61,893 nt of DNA from Cryobacterium tagatosivorans (GTDB lineage: Bacteria > Actinomycetota > Actinomycetes > Actinomycetales > Microbacteriaceae). Below are positions 8,893 through 17,249 of the stretch, one piece after another. Within the stretch, counting starts at the first letter, position 1, and each line of letters starts with the position of its first letter. Position numbers and translations under genes: made by a program. The notes beneath the pieces are model-generated. The model worked only from the letters and a program-made list of their open reading frames with translations, made no database searches and had not been told where the DNA came from. Location: positions 1 to 61,893 of the forward strand of contig NZ_SOEZ01000044.1 of assembly GCF_004402215.1 (NCBI RefSeq), given 5' to 3'.

Positions 8893-9452
8893 ATGGACAC
8901 CGCAACCGTAACAAGGGATACGACTATTAGGAGTATCGGTAAGAGGACTGGCTTGGCTGTTGCCGCAACGAGGTTGACGGGAAATGGGTGAACACCCCTA
9001 AGAGCCTGTGCAACTTTGTGATCCATGGGCGAATGATTCTCTGACGTATCCATGATCGAGTTGTACTCCGTTTGTAGGGCTCGGAGCTGGCGCCCGGTGA
9101 TCCGTGCTCGTGACTGGACAAGAGTTTCGGTTTTCACAGAGAAGGTTTGGAGTGATCTGTAGTTGCCGAACATGGCTTTCGCCCTCGCGGAGTAGTCAAG
9201 AAATGTCACGACGAGCGAAACGACAAGTGCTAGCACGGCAAGTATGACCAGCAGCACTGCGATGACTGGTGCTTGTTTCTCTGGGAATGCCAAGAAAACT
9301 ATCGATACAGAAACGAGCGCAGTGGACAAACAGAATTGAGCGGCGTTCCACCATTGACCGACTTTCCTGAGTCGTTTCTCTGCGTTGAGTCGCGCCAGAT
9401 AGCTGGCGAAAGAGCGCTTTGCTAGCGCCTCGATCGGTTCTTTGTACCGCAC
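8877..9452 (-). CDS. SLATT-domain membrane effector associated with a reverse transcriptase
   Basis: A 191-aa membrane protein. Hydrophobic segments lie at about 33-56 and 61-85, separated by a short loop, with a soluble helical part (about 86-165) and a third hydrophobic segment at 168-190. The arrangement and the partner RT fit the SLATT families (SMODS/SLOG-associated 2-TM effectors), of which SLATT_5 is described as linked to RTs. Known SLATT proteins are thought to form pores or damage membranes when activated by a nucleotide or other signal. The start is a GTG with GAGGAG 4 nt upstream. It is the first gene of the operon, so its promoter should lie to the right of 9452. SLATT assignment is by architecture and context. 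Confidence 0.7.
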   Translation of the reverse strand: MRYKEPIEALAKRSFASYLARLNAEKRLRKVGQWWNAAQFCLSTALVSVSIVFLAFPEKQAPVIAVLLVILAVLALVVSLVVTFLDYSARAKAMFGNYRSLQTFSVKTETLVQSRARITGRQLRALQTEYNSIMDTSENHSPMDHKVAQALRGVHPFPVNLVAATAKPVLLPILLIVVSLVTVAVSIWAIA

Positions 9453-9929
9453 GCATCTCCTCGGCGCTATAGGTGGACCCGGGCGTCAGACCGAGATTCA
9501 CTCGATCGAGGGTAATGATGACCGCCCGGAGGCATACGCCGAAGGATTGGTTACTTCCGCCACGAGGGCTTCGCCCGGATCCATTCGCATGCTACCAGTT
9601 GAGTTCAACGAGCTAGGGCTTGCGATCGAAGGGCTTGCGATCGACCGGCCATACTTCCCATCGGTTGGCGCGCCCGCGTCGAACCTCGCCGTCCGTCGAT
9701 TGAACCTGAATGTCAGTGAGCAGTTCGACAACCATCAGCGAGGGAAAGCCCTGATCGGACAACCGCCAGGGAATTAGGTTGCGCCGGCGGCGAATCGTTC
9801 TGGCGGCGATCTCGTGTCAAGATCGCAAAGCAATTGTCAGTGCTGGACTCAGTGTGCATGACCAGAAAACAACATGTCCCACCCCTCGGGGTGCTTCACG
9901 GTGATCTCTCACCGCGAAGGAGCCTCCCG
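9453..9929. other. Leader region of the RT operon without a convincing gene
   Basis: About 480 nt separate the SLATT gene from the dprA fragment. An open frame on the plus strand (9442-9777) exists but shows no family features and overlaps the start of the SLATT gene. A 15-bp direct repeat lies at 9615-9629 and 9630-9644. The operon promoter should be here, and many defence RTs have a neighbouring structured RNA, so this is the place to look for one. I see no clear -35/-10 pair. Confidence 0.5.
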
Positions 9930-10121
9930 ATGTCTGCACTCTCTGAATTCGGCCGTGATGAACGCATCGCCCGCATAGCCCTCTCGATCATTGCGACGCC
10001 GAACGACCCCTTGACCGGTCAGCTCCTGCGACATGTTGGTGTCACCGAGGCGCTGCGCCTTGCTTACTCGGAAGACGATGTCTCCGGTATGGACCGTATT
10101 GAGTCGCGTTTGAAAACCACA
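9930..10121 (+). pseudogene. DprA-like N-terminal fragment
   Basis: An ATG preceded by GAAGGAG opens a frame of about 64 residues (FGRDERIARIALS, then TGQLLRHVG and MDRIESR). It resembles the N-terminal part of actinobacterial DprA-like proteins. The Rossmann core is missing. The frame runs through a terminator hairpin and the tRNA-Pro fragment and stays open to 10325 without homology. The gene was apparently cut by integration or recombination at this attachment site. Whole DprA loads RecA on incoming single-stranded DNA; this piece cannot. The family call is moderate because only the variable N-terminus remains. Confidence 0.45.
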
Positions 10122-10157
10122 AAGCCCCGATGCAATTTACCGTTTCATCAGGGCTTT
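10121..10157. terminator. Hairpin beside the middle tRNA-Pro fragment
   Basis: Inverted repeat 10121-10132 / 10146-10157 with one mismatch, followed by TTTTCT on the plus strand. It matches in position, and partly in sequence, the hairpin at 36063-36098 next to the intact tRNA. Confidence 0.65.
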
Positions 10158-10161
10158 TCTG

Positions 10162-10191
10162 TCGGGCTGACAGGATTTGAACCTGCGACCC
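10162..10191 (-). repeat. tRNA-Pro 3'-end fragment, internal attachment site (att2)
   Basis: Thirty bases match the discriminator, acceptor 3' strand and T arm of the intact tRNA-Pro; the match is lost after GCGACCC. The flanking hairpin is conserved too. The fragment divides the island into a defence half and a conjugation/metabolic half. This points to two integration events at the same tRNA or to a composite element. Confidence 0.8.
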
Positions 10192-10439
10192 ACCTGGAGA
10201 ATCCTCACCTTTTCCGGGCTTCACCGGTTGTCTCGGAAAACTCGCTGATTCCCTTGTGTTTACAGGGAACCAAGCGGTTCGCTGCCTCCGAGTGTACCCG
10301 AGTGGGTCCGGTCCGCAAGGATTGATTTAGGTGGGAAAAAGTTGGCCTTCAACGACTCAATTTTCTGACAATCAGGCGGTCGAGCGCGTAGACGACGAAT
10401 ACGCAAATGTGTTACGTTTCTTTCGAATAGGGAGTGATT

Positions 10440-10979
10440 ATGAGCACCACGTTGAACCAGCAGACGTACGTCGGCGACGACGCCGCCGGAGTAGCCAAAG
10501 TCCACGATTTCCTCGCGGCGCATGAAGCTGCCGGGCGAGAAACTCCAACTCCGCAGTACTTTCTGGCCGGAGCCACACCCGGCGATCAGGTTCAGATCCC
10601 CGAAGAGATCCACCAGATCCTTCTCCAAGTAATCGAGTCGATGAAGCGCGGACTGGCCGTGAGCATCGCACCCCAGTCAAAGACGTTGACGACCCAGCAG
10701 GCCGCTGACCTCCTGGGCATCAGCCGCCCGACCCTCGTCAAGCTCCTGGACGATGGCAGGATTCCTTTCGAACGCGTCGGAACGCATCGTCGAGTACTTC
10801 TGGTTGACGTTATGGATTACCGAGAGCGCCGTCGCGACGAGCAGTACGACGCGCTTGAGGAGATGCGCTCGTCGCTGGACGACGAAACTCCAGTGGACGA
10901 AGTGCTTCAGGAAGTGCGCGAGACCCGGCGTGCCCGTGCCGCCAAGCGGCGCGAGGAAGCTGCGGCACTGCCAGACTGA
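10440..10979 (+). CDS. HTH antitoxin of a PIN-type toxin-antitoxin pair
   Basis: A 179-aa protein with an excisionase/MerR-like helix-turn-helix at about 82-120 (TTQQAADLLGISRPTLVKLL, then RVGTHRRV). The C-terminal tail is charged and Arg/Glu-rich. The ATG at 10440 has GGGAG 6 nt upstream; an in-frame GTG at 10434 is less likely. The next gene encodes a PIN ribonuclease four bases downstream, which is a standard type II toxin-antitoxin layout. By family knowledge the HTH binds the operon promoter and the C-terminal tail neutralises the toxin. The pair lies at the left end of the conjugative segment and would help stabilise it. Confidence 0.8.
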   Translation: MSTTLNQQTYVGDDAAGVAKVHDFLAAHEAAGRETPTPQYFLAGATPGDQVQIPEEIHQILLQVIESMKRGLAVSIAPQSKTLTTQQAADLLGISRPTLVKLLDDGRIPFERVGTHRRVLLVDVMDYRERRRDEQYDALEEMRSSLDDETPVDEVLQEVRETRRARAAKRREEAAALPD

Positions 10980-10983
10980 GCCG

Positions 10984-11577
10984 GTGTTCATCGCCCTCCT
11001 CGATAGCTGCGTCCTATGGCCCAGTACACTTCGGGACTTCTTGCTCTCCCTGGCGATAGAACAGTTGTACCGGCCAGCGTGGAGCGGCGAGATCCTGGCC
11101 GAGGTCGAAGACAACGAAGCGGCAAAGCTCACAAGTAGGCCTCCCCACCTCGCTCCGGGCGACGCACGGGATCGCGCCACGCACCTCGTCTCGGCGATGC
11201 GCACCGCATTCCCCGATGCAGAAAACGTCGGCTGGGAACCTTTGGAGGGCACCTTTGGGCTCCCCGACCCTGACGACGAGCATGTACTCGCGGCGGCGGT
11301 CCTCGCCAACGCCGGCGCAATTATTACGGAGAACTGGAAAGACTTCCCGCTTCATCTGGTGCCACCCCCAATCCAGATTCTCAGTGCGCGCGAGTTTGCA
11401 CGTGACACGGTGGCGCTGAGCCCTTCCTCGGCACTTGGCGCTGTGCGCACGCTAGCCGTGAGATCGGGCCGCTATGGACCGAAGCGGACCGAGGATGAGA
11501 TCCTCGACATTCTTGAGCACCGGTATCACCTGACAGAAGCCGTCGAGATGATGAAACAGGCCCGAACACTCACCTGA
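10984..11577 (+). CDS. PIN-domain ribonuclease toxin
   Basis: A 197-aa protein starting at GTG 10984, four bases after the antitoxin stop. It has the pattern of PIN_3-type toxins: D7 in LLDSCVL, a TLRDFLL helix, RPAWSGEIL with an acidic residue near 36, and the acidic cluster DPDDEH at about 95-100 before VLAAAVLANAG. These acidic residues would hold the metal of an RNase site. The C-terminal 60 residues form a helical extension seen in many longer PIN_3 proteins. The gene ends three bases before the convergent HTH gene. Confidence 0.8.
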   Translation: MFIALLDSCVLWPSTLRDFLLSLAIEQLYRPAWSGEILAEVEDNEAAKLTSRPPHLAPGDARDRATHLVSAMRTAFPDAENVGWEPLEGTFGLPDPDDEHVLAAAVLANAGAIITENWKDFPLHLVPPPIQILSAREFARDTVALSPSSALGAVRTLAVRSGRYGPKRTEDEILDILEHRYHLTEAVEMMKQARTLT

Positions 11578-11580
11578 ACA

Positions 11581-12459
11581 TCAAGATCGGAGTCCCGCGA
11601 GGACGAGATTGCGGATCCGTTCGACGGCCTCATCTGCGTCCGGGCCGCCCGCGCGCCTGACATCCCAGGCTGCGATTACTGGATCCACGGCCGCCATGTT
11701 CGTGCGTTGCGCCCAGAAGGCTGCGGTCGCCCAGATGGTGTGATCGGCGGGAACAGCGAACTGGAGCGTGGCGCGCTCGCCACTCGTTTGCGCGAAGCCG
11801 AGCTTGTCGAGGGCGATACCTGACTTGGCATAGACGACCGCTCGCGCAGGGACCCGCCACGGCGCCAATTCATCAGCAGCGGAATCCCCCGAGCTCACGA
11901 CGTGTACGCCAGCGGATGTGCCGGCGGCCACAACCGCTTTCGACTGCTCCGGGACGGAGTCAAGTCCGTACCAGTAAGTGGTGACGCCGCCCGGGCCCGG
12001 GTACTCAGCCATGAACATGTCCCAGGGCGCTGAGCGATCTGTCGCTCTCCAGCCAGCGGCTGATCTCACAATCAGGCCATCGAGCGCGCTGTTTGATTTG
12101 GACACCGCGGACTGCGTCACGCCGGTCTCCCTCGCCAGCTCGATCTGGGACCGGGGCTCCCCGTCGAGGATGCACGCACGCATGATCGCCCAGCGGCCCC
12201 ACGGGTTCCGGCGACGGCCGGGCACCGCCACTGACGCATGGCTTTTCCGGGCCGCGTCGCGCGAGTGAATCTCCTCGCCGTTCCAGATGAGGCGTCGATC
12301 CGCGACGGATGCGACACCCAACCTCGGGTTCCCCTTCGCAGCGTCAATCAGGCCGCGGCTCGCGATCGGCACAACGACAAGCAAACGTTCGCGGGCGCTC
12401 CCGAGAAGTTGCAGAGCGTCCCTCTCGTAGATCGTCTTCTGCCGCACCTTCACTCGCAC
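11581..12459 (-). CDS. Winged-helix protein, possibly AbiEi-like
   Basis: A 292-aa protein read from GTG 12459. The central segment at about 104-130 (ELARETGVTQSAVSKSNSAL) is a clear MarR-like helix-turn-helix. The C-terminal half (TTYWYGLDSV, then DPVIAAWDV and a final VERIRNLV) resembles proteins annotated as AbiEi-type IV antitoxins or transcriptional regulators. No AbiEii nucleotidyltransferase partner is adjacent. The gene is downstream of, and fused in sequence to, the broken chrA. The chrA frame overlaps its first 116 nt, so the 5' end may have been created by a deletion. The true start is uncertain. Confidence 0.5.
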   Translation of the reverse strand: MRVKVRQKTIYERDALQLLGSARERLLVVVPIASRGLIDAAKGNPRLGVASVADRRLIWNGEEIHSRDAARKSHASVAVPGRRRNPWGRWAIMRACILDGEPRSQIELARETGVTQSAVSKSNSALDGLIVRSAAGWRATDRSAPWDMFMAEYPGPGGVTTYWYGLDSVPEQSKAVVAAGTSAGVHVVSSGDSAADELAPWRVPARAVVYAKSGIALDKLGFAQTSGERATLQFAVPADHTIWATAAFWAQRTNMAAVDPVIAAWDVRRAGGPDADEAVERIRNLVLAGLRS

Positions 12460-13573
12460 AACCGATCATGCTGACGAAGCTCGAGTGGCGGGCCGCGTCA
12501 TAGCCCGCGAGAACGGCGAGGGCGATCGCCGCGCACACCCCGACGACGAGCATGACGGCAGTGGTGAGTGCGATCCCGGCGACCGGCCCGCCCGCGGCGG
12601 CGCCCACCGCATAGCCGATGCCCGCGGCGACCTTCACGAGGATCGGGCCTGGCAGCGCGTTCGCGACAGGTACGATTTGGCCGTAGAAGTCGAGAGGATC
12701 GACAAGCCCGGGCGCGACGAAGAACCCGTCTGCGACCGCGACATACGCCTCGCCGCCGCCGAACGACGAGACGGTGGAGAGGGCCGCGAGGAGCACAAAG
12801 CCGTCGGTCGCGGGCAGCAGAAGCATCGCGGCTCCACCCGAGACGACGGCGAGAAGCGCGAGCAGTCCAGCACCACCGAGTGCGCGGCGGGGCGAGGCGG
12901 TGTTCGTCTCGTCGTGATCATCCGCTTCCGACCGAAGCACCATAACTCGCTGGATGATCGTCATGGCCGCCACAGCCGCGATCGCGAGCAGGATGACCGC
13001 TACCGCGGAGAGTCGCGGCAGCTCGACGGCTTCGACCCCGAGCAGGTCGGCGACAAGGCGGGCCGTGACATCGAGACCCGTCGTGAGGAATACGGCGGCT
13101 GCAATGACAACCCCGCCGACATGCCACACGCCGCCGGAACGCAGCACCCGGGGTGCGTAATGGGCGAGCAGGAACAGTATGAAGGCCGTCACGCCGAGCG
13201 ACAGTCCCTCGACGACGCGGATGCCGTCTGAGCCGAGGGAGGCGAAGAACGCGAGCAGCGCGACCGTGAGCACCGTGCCCGGGAGGGCGACCGCGATCGC
13301 GGAGACGAGTGCCGTGAACGGCCCGCGCACGCGCACACCCGACAGCGCCGCAAGCTTCACGGGGGAGCCCCGGGAGTGATGTTCGCGATCACCGTGTCGC
13401 TCCATGACGGGGATGAGCGCGCTGCCGCCGCCGAAACCCACCACTCCGACCTTGAGCATCGCGAGCACTTGACGGTGCCGCGACGACGACGGAATCACGA
13501 GGCGTCCGACGCGCGGTGCGACGGATGAGGACGCCCGAGCGGAGCCTGCTCCGCGATCAGCGCGGGCACTCAT
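12344..13573 (-). pseudogene. chrA: chrA-type chromate/sulfate transporter, broken
   Basis: A CHR-family membrane protein with many hydrophobic segments and two FGGG motifs (FGGGSALIPVME and SSFGGGEAY), the duplicated CHR layout. Two lesions are visible. Near 13365-13404 the frame jumps from IPVMER to PVKLAALSG. The residues expected there, DTVIANITPGAP, are present in another frame, and about 20 residues before them are missing. At the 3' end the last helix is cut at about 12465 and the frame then shadows the HTH gene. The ATG overlaps the stop of sulfatase 1 (ATGA), so it was the last gene of the sulfatase operon. CHR proteins export chromate and may carry sulfate. Here a role in removing released sulfate or sulfite is only inference. 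Confidence 0.75.
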
Positions 13574-15774
13574 TCGAGACGGAGCTCGTCCTCCACGTTC
13601 GGCTCCGGAGCCGGGTCGTGGAAGGTGATCTCGACCTCGCGAAGCCCGTCGAGGCGGAACGGGGCATCGTAGAGCGAGCTCACAGGGGACGGCGAGTTGT
13701 GCCCGACCTGGGTGCTCAGCCCGCCGAACCCTCCGAGCAGGGTCTCGATCTCGCGGGCGACCACGGCGTGCCCGTCCACGAGCAGACGGACGCGTGCGCG
13801 CCCTCGCTCAAGGCGCTCGAAGTCCGCCTCGACCCGGCAGCGACGCGCCGGCAAGGGATCGGGAGCCGCTAGGATCGTGTGTTCGTAGACGCGGTTGTAG
13901 TCGAGATGGAGCCGCCCCTCGCGAACGAAGAAGACGAACCCCGCCGGTCGGCGACCGTAGGCGAGAATCACCCCGTCATGATCCGCCGCTCCGTCCAGCT
14001 CCGCGCCGATCGTGAAGCTCCGATCGGAGAAGTTCGGGCCCGTGATCGGTGAGAAGACTCGGGTTCCAGAGCGGAGTCGGAAGCGCGCACGGGAGGCGGC
14101 GGGTTCGCGCTCGAGTGCCCGCCTTTGGCGGCGGTCATCGAGGGGGAGGACTCCGAAGCGGCGGCTCTCCTCCCACCAGGCGTCCTCGAGCCGCGCTACG
14201 ACGTCCGGATTCTGCTCGGCGACGTCGGAGGCCTCGGCGAAGTCTTCGTCGAGGCGGAAGAGCTGCCACTTCTCCCCGCGATACGGCGCGTCGGTCTCGT
14301 GGCTCGTGAGGGCCTTCCACCCGTCCATCCACATGGCGCGGTTGCCCGCCATCTCAAAGTACTGCCGCGGGCGGCGAGTGGGAGCGTCGACGGCGTCGAG
14401 TGTGTACGACATCGACGTCCCGTGGATCGGCTGCTGGTCAACGCCATCATACGACGGCTTCGGTTCCACCCCGCACGCCTCGAGCAGCGTGGGAACCACG
14501 TCGATCGCGTGATGGAACTGGTCGCGGATCTGACCCGCCGGGCCGGGGCGTCCGGGCAGCCGCAGGATCATAGGCGTGCGTACACCGCCGGCGTAGGTGT
14601 CCTTCTTGTAGAAACGCAGTGGGGTGTTACCTGCCTGCGCCCATCCCGACGGGTACACCCCGTGGGTTAGGGGTCCACCGAGGTCGTCGTACGCCTGAAG
14701 GTTGTTCTCGAGGCTGTCCGGGACCCCGAGCATGTAACGGTACTCGTTGATCGTCCCGTCAGGGCCTCCCTGGCCGGTCGCCCCGTTGTCCGACAGCAGC
14801 ACGACCACGGTGTTGTCCCAGCTCCCAATCTCTTCGAGGAACTCGACTACTCGTCCGAGAGCTCGGTCGGCGTGAGTCATGTATCCGGCGAAGACCTCGT
14901 TCATCCGGGCGTAGAGGCGCCGTGCGTCGTCGTCGAGTTCGGCCCACGGTCGGACGTCGGGGTTGTTCTCGGGAAGCACGGTTCCGTCGGGTACGACGCC
15001 CATCTCACGCTGACGCTCGAAGACGCGCTGACGCTCGACGTCCCATCCTTCGTCGAAGCGGCCCGCGTACCGGTCGATCTCGTCGCGAGGTGCCTGGTGG
15101 GGTGCGTGCCCTGCGCCGAAGGCGAGGTACAGCATGAAGGGCCGCTCAGGAGCCGCGGAAACATGATCACCGAGGTACTGGATGGCTCGATCCGCCAGGT
15201 CGTCCGAGAGGTGGTAACTCTCGCGCCTCGGCGGATCGACGACGTGGTTGTCCTCCCACAGCTGGGGCTCGAAGTGGTCCTCTTCCCCCCAGAGGAAGCC
15301 GTAATACCGGTCGAAGCCGCGGCCGAGTGGCCAGTGCTCGAACGGGCCTGCGGCGGTCATATCTGCGGAGGGTGTGAGGTGCCACTTGCCTACGGCATAG
15401 GTGCCGTATCCGTCGTCCTTCAACATCCGCGCCAGAGTGGCTGCCTCCGCGCGCATGTGCCCGCGGTATGCGTCGTAGCCGGTGTCGAACCCGGCAATGA
15501 AGCCCATCCCGACGGAGTGATGGTTGCGGCCGGTCAGGAGGCTCGCCCGGGTGGGCGAGCAGAGCGGGGTCACGTGGAAGTTGCTGTAGCGCACGCCCTC
15601 TGCAGCGATCGCGTCGATCGTCGGCGTCTCGATCGAAGACCCGTAGCAGCCGAGCTGTCCGAAACCGACGTCGTCGAGGACGACGACGACGACGTTGGGC
15701 GCACCCGGACGTCCGCCGTGCGACCGCCACGCCGGGGTTGATTCTCGGTAGGTCTCACCGGTCTGCTGGGTCAT
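13570..15774 (-). CDS. Sulfatase 1, arylsulfatase family (734 aa)
   Basis: Type I sulfatase that cleaves sulfate esters. The N-terminal strand VVVVVLDDVGFG provides the metal-binding pair D34-D35. The active-site motif CSPTR at about 72-76, followed by ASLLTGR, carries the cysteine that must be converted to formylglycine. Further conserved parts are a KWHL motif, a GHAPHQAP segment and an LSDNGATGQGG segment. The length of 734 aa and a C-terminal beta-rich domain fit the longer arylsulfatase A-like enzymes. No signal peptide is visible, so it should act in the cytoplasm. The ATG at 15774 has GGAGG upstream and overlaps the stop of sulfatase 2 by 4 nt. Confidence 0.9.
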   Translation of the reverse strand: MTQQTGETYRESTPAWRSHGGRPGAPNVVVVVLDDVGFGQLGCYGSSIETPTIDAIAAEGVRYSNFHVTPLCSPTRASLLTGRNHHSVGMGFIAGFDTGYDAYRGHMRAEAATLARMLKDDGYGTYAVGKWHLTPSADMTAAGPFEHWPLGRGFDRYYGFLWGEEDHFEPQLWEDNHVVDPPRRESYHLSDDLADRAIQYLGDHVSAAPERPFMLYLAFGAGHAPHQAPRDEIDRYAGRFDEGWDVERQRVFERQREMGVVPDGTVLPENNPDVRPWAELDDDARRLYARMNEVFAGYMTHADRALGRVVEFLEEIGSWDNTVVVLLSDNGATGQGGPDGTINEYRYMLGVPDSLENNLQAYDDLGGPLTHGVYPSGWAQAGNTPLRFYKKDTYAGGVRTPMILRLPGRPGPAGQIRDQFHHAIDVVPTLLEACGVEPKPSYDGVDQQPIHGTSMSYTLDAVDAPTRRPRQYFEMAGNRAMWMDGWKALTSHETDAPYRGEKWQLFRLDEDFAEASDVAEQNPDVVARLEDAWWEESRRFGVLPLDDRRQRRALEREPAASRARFRLRSGTRVFSPITGPNFSDRSFTIGAELDGAADHDGVILAYGRRPAGFVFFVREGRLHLDYNRVYEHTILAAPDPLPARRCRVEADFERLERGRARVRLLVDGHAVVAREIETLLGGFGGLSTQVGHNSPSPVSSLYDAPFRLDGLREVEITFHDPAPEPNVEDELRLE

Positions 15775-17249
15775 TGTCTTTCCTCCATACGGTCGGAGCG
15801 CGGGTGCGCGGGGCCTCTCGTTCGGTCGCGTTCGACCTCTGTGAACCACGTCTCGAGCACTCGGCGCATGGCGGCGGCGCGTTCGGGATACGAGGCGGCC
15901 ACATCGTGCCGCTCTTCGGGATCGAGGTCGAGGTTGTAAAGCTGGGGGTCCGACGGGGTCGGCCAACGGAGTCGCGGACGCTCGCTGGACACTTCGTGCG
16001 GAGCGGAGTCCGGGTCATACACGTGCTCGAGTTCGAGCCGTCTGTGGGCAGCGACGAGTGCGGCGTCGCGATCGGTGGCGGGCTCCCAGTTGAGCGCCGG
16101 CAGCACGAGCTTCCAGGGTCCTGCGCGATGGGCCGCGTTGGTCGCTGCGACTGGCTCGTACAGATTCCACTGCCAGAATCGGTCGATTTCGGCCTCGGGT
16201 CGGGCGCCGGTGAGCTCGTCGCTCCGGTCGATCCCATCAAGCGGGAGGCCGGAGCTCTGCGGAACGCCGGTGATCGACAGAATCGTCGGCAGGAGATCGA
16301 CGAAGTGAACGACACCCTCGTGGCGGGACCCGGCCTGGACCGCCGCCGGCCAGCGGATCGCGCCCGGAACTCGGATGCCGCCTTCATAGACCGAACGCTT
16401 GCTACCACGGAGACCGAGGTTGGGGCGCGTGAGGTCTGTGCCAACACCGTCCTCACGCGGGATGTTTGGGTTGACTTCGAAGGCGGGGCCGTTGTCGCTG
16501 AGGAAGATGATCAGTGTGTCGTCGGCGAGGTCGAGGTCATCGAGGGCATCGAGGACTCGACCGATCCCGCCATCGAGTTCTTCGACCATCGCGTACAGTC
16601 GCGCGAGCGTCGGGCTAGCTCCGCGGTCTAGGTGGCGGCGCACGCGCTCGGCCGGGGCCTGAAGTGGGGCGTGGGGCGCGTTGTAGGCGAGCGTGAGGAA
16701 GAACGGCTCGTCGGCGTGGCGGCGGATGAAATCGAGGGCGGCGTCGGTGAGCGCATCGGTTAGGTAGCTGCCGTCGGAGGCGCGAACCTCGAGCCCTTCC
16801 TCAAGACGCCATTCCCAGTAGTCCATCCATCCGCCGCTGAACCCGACGAACTCCTGGAACCCTCGTGCGGTTGGGTGGTAGCGCTCGTCAAGGGCGCCGT
16901 TATGCCATTTGCCAACCAGCCCGGTGCGCCAACCGGCGTCGACGAAGACGTCGGCGATCGTTCGCTCGTCGAGGGCGAGACGATCCAGCCCAAGCATCTC
17001 TTGGGGTGTGACCGCACCCGTTCGGTGTGGGTACCTCCCGGTAAGAAGTCCGGCGCGCGCGGGAGCGCATACGGGCGACGCGGAGTAGCACCGAGTGAGC
17101 GTGGCACCCTCCGCCATGATCCGCTCGATAGCGGGCGTCGCCGTTGCGCCACCGTTGTTGATGCCGAGATCACCGTGGCCGAGGTCGTCGGCGACGATGA
17201 GGATCACCCGACGAGCGGTGACCTCAGCAAGCGCTGCATGACGTCTCAT
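15771..17249 (-). CDS. Sulfatase 2 (492 aa)
   Basis: A second type I sulfatase. VILIVADDLGHGD (about 15-27) gives the metal aspartates D21-D22, and CAPAR at about 61-65 before AGLLTGRY is the formylglycine motif. KWHNG, NAPHAPLQAP and IFLSDNGPAFE are further conserved family segments. No signal peptide is seen. The chosen ATG at 17249 overlaps the stop of sulfatase 3 (ATGA), and its own stop overlaps the ATG of sulfatase 1. The three enzymes should therefore be made in fixed order and ratio. The three proteins are clearly divergent, so they probably have different substrates or act on successive sulfate groups. Confidence 0.9.
   Translation of the reverse strand: MRRHAALAEVTARRVILIVADDLGHGDLGINNGGATATPAIERIMAEGATLTRCYSASPVCAPARAGLLTGRYPHRTGAVTPQEMLGLDRLALDERTIADVFVDAGWRTGLVGKWHNGALDERYHPTARGFQEFVGFSGGWMDYWEWRLEEGLEVRASDGSYLTDALTDAALDFIRRHADEPFFLTLAYNAPHAPLQAPAERVRRHLDRGASPTLARLYAMVEELDGGIGRVLDALDDLDLADDTLIIFLSDNGPAFEVNPNIPREDGVGTDLTRPNLGLRGSKRSVYEGGIRVPGAIRWPAAVQAGSRHEGVVHFVDLLPTILSITGVPQSSGLPLDGIDRSDELTGARPEAEIDRFWQWNLYEPVAATNAAHRAGPWKLVLPALNWEPATDRDAALVAAHRRLELEHVYDPDSAPHEVSSERPRLRWPTPSDPQLYNLDLDPEERHDVAASYPERAAAMRRVLETWFTEVERDRTRGPAHPRSDRMEERQ

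Noticed and set aside
9442..9777. Plus-strand frame in the RT-operon leader
   Set aside because: No family features, no good ribosome site, overlap with the SLATT start. Kept only as a remote possibility.
10753..10983. PIN toxin starting upstream at 10753
   Set aside because: This part overlaps the antitoxin in another frame. The PIN domain begins right after GTG 10984, four bases past the antitoxin stop.
12485..13231. Long plus-strand frame opposite chrA
   Set aside because: Low-complexity charged composition typical of an antisense frame in GC-rich DNA. The minus strand shows clear CHR family motifs.
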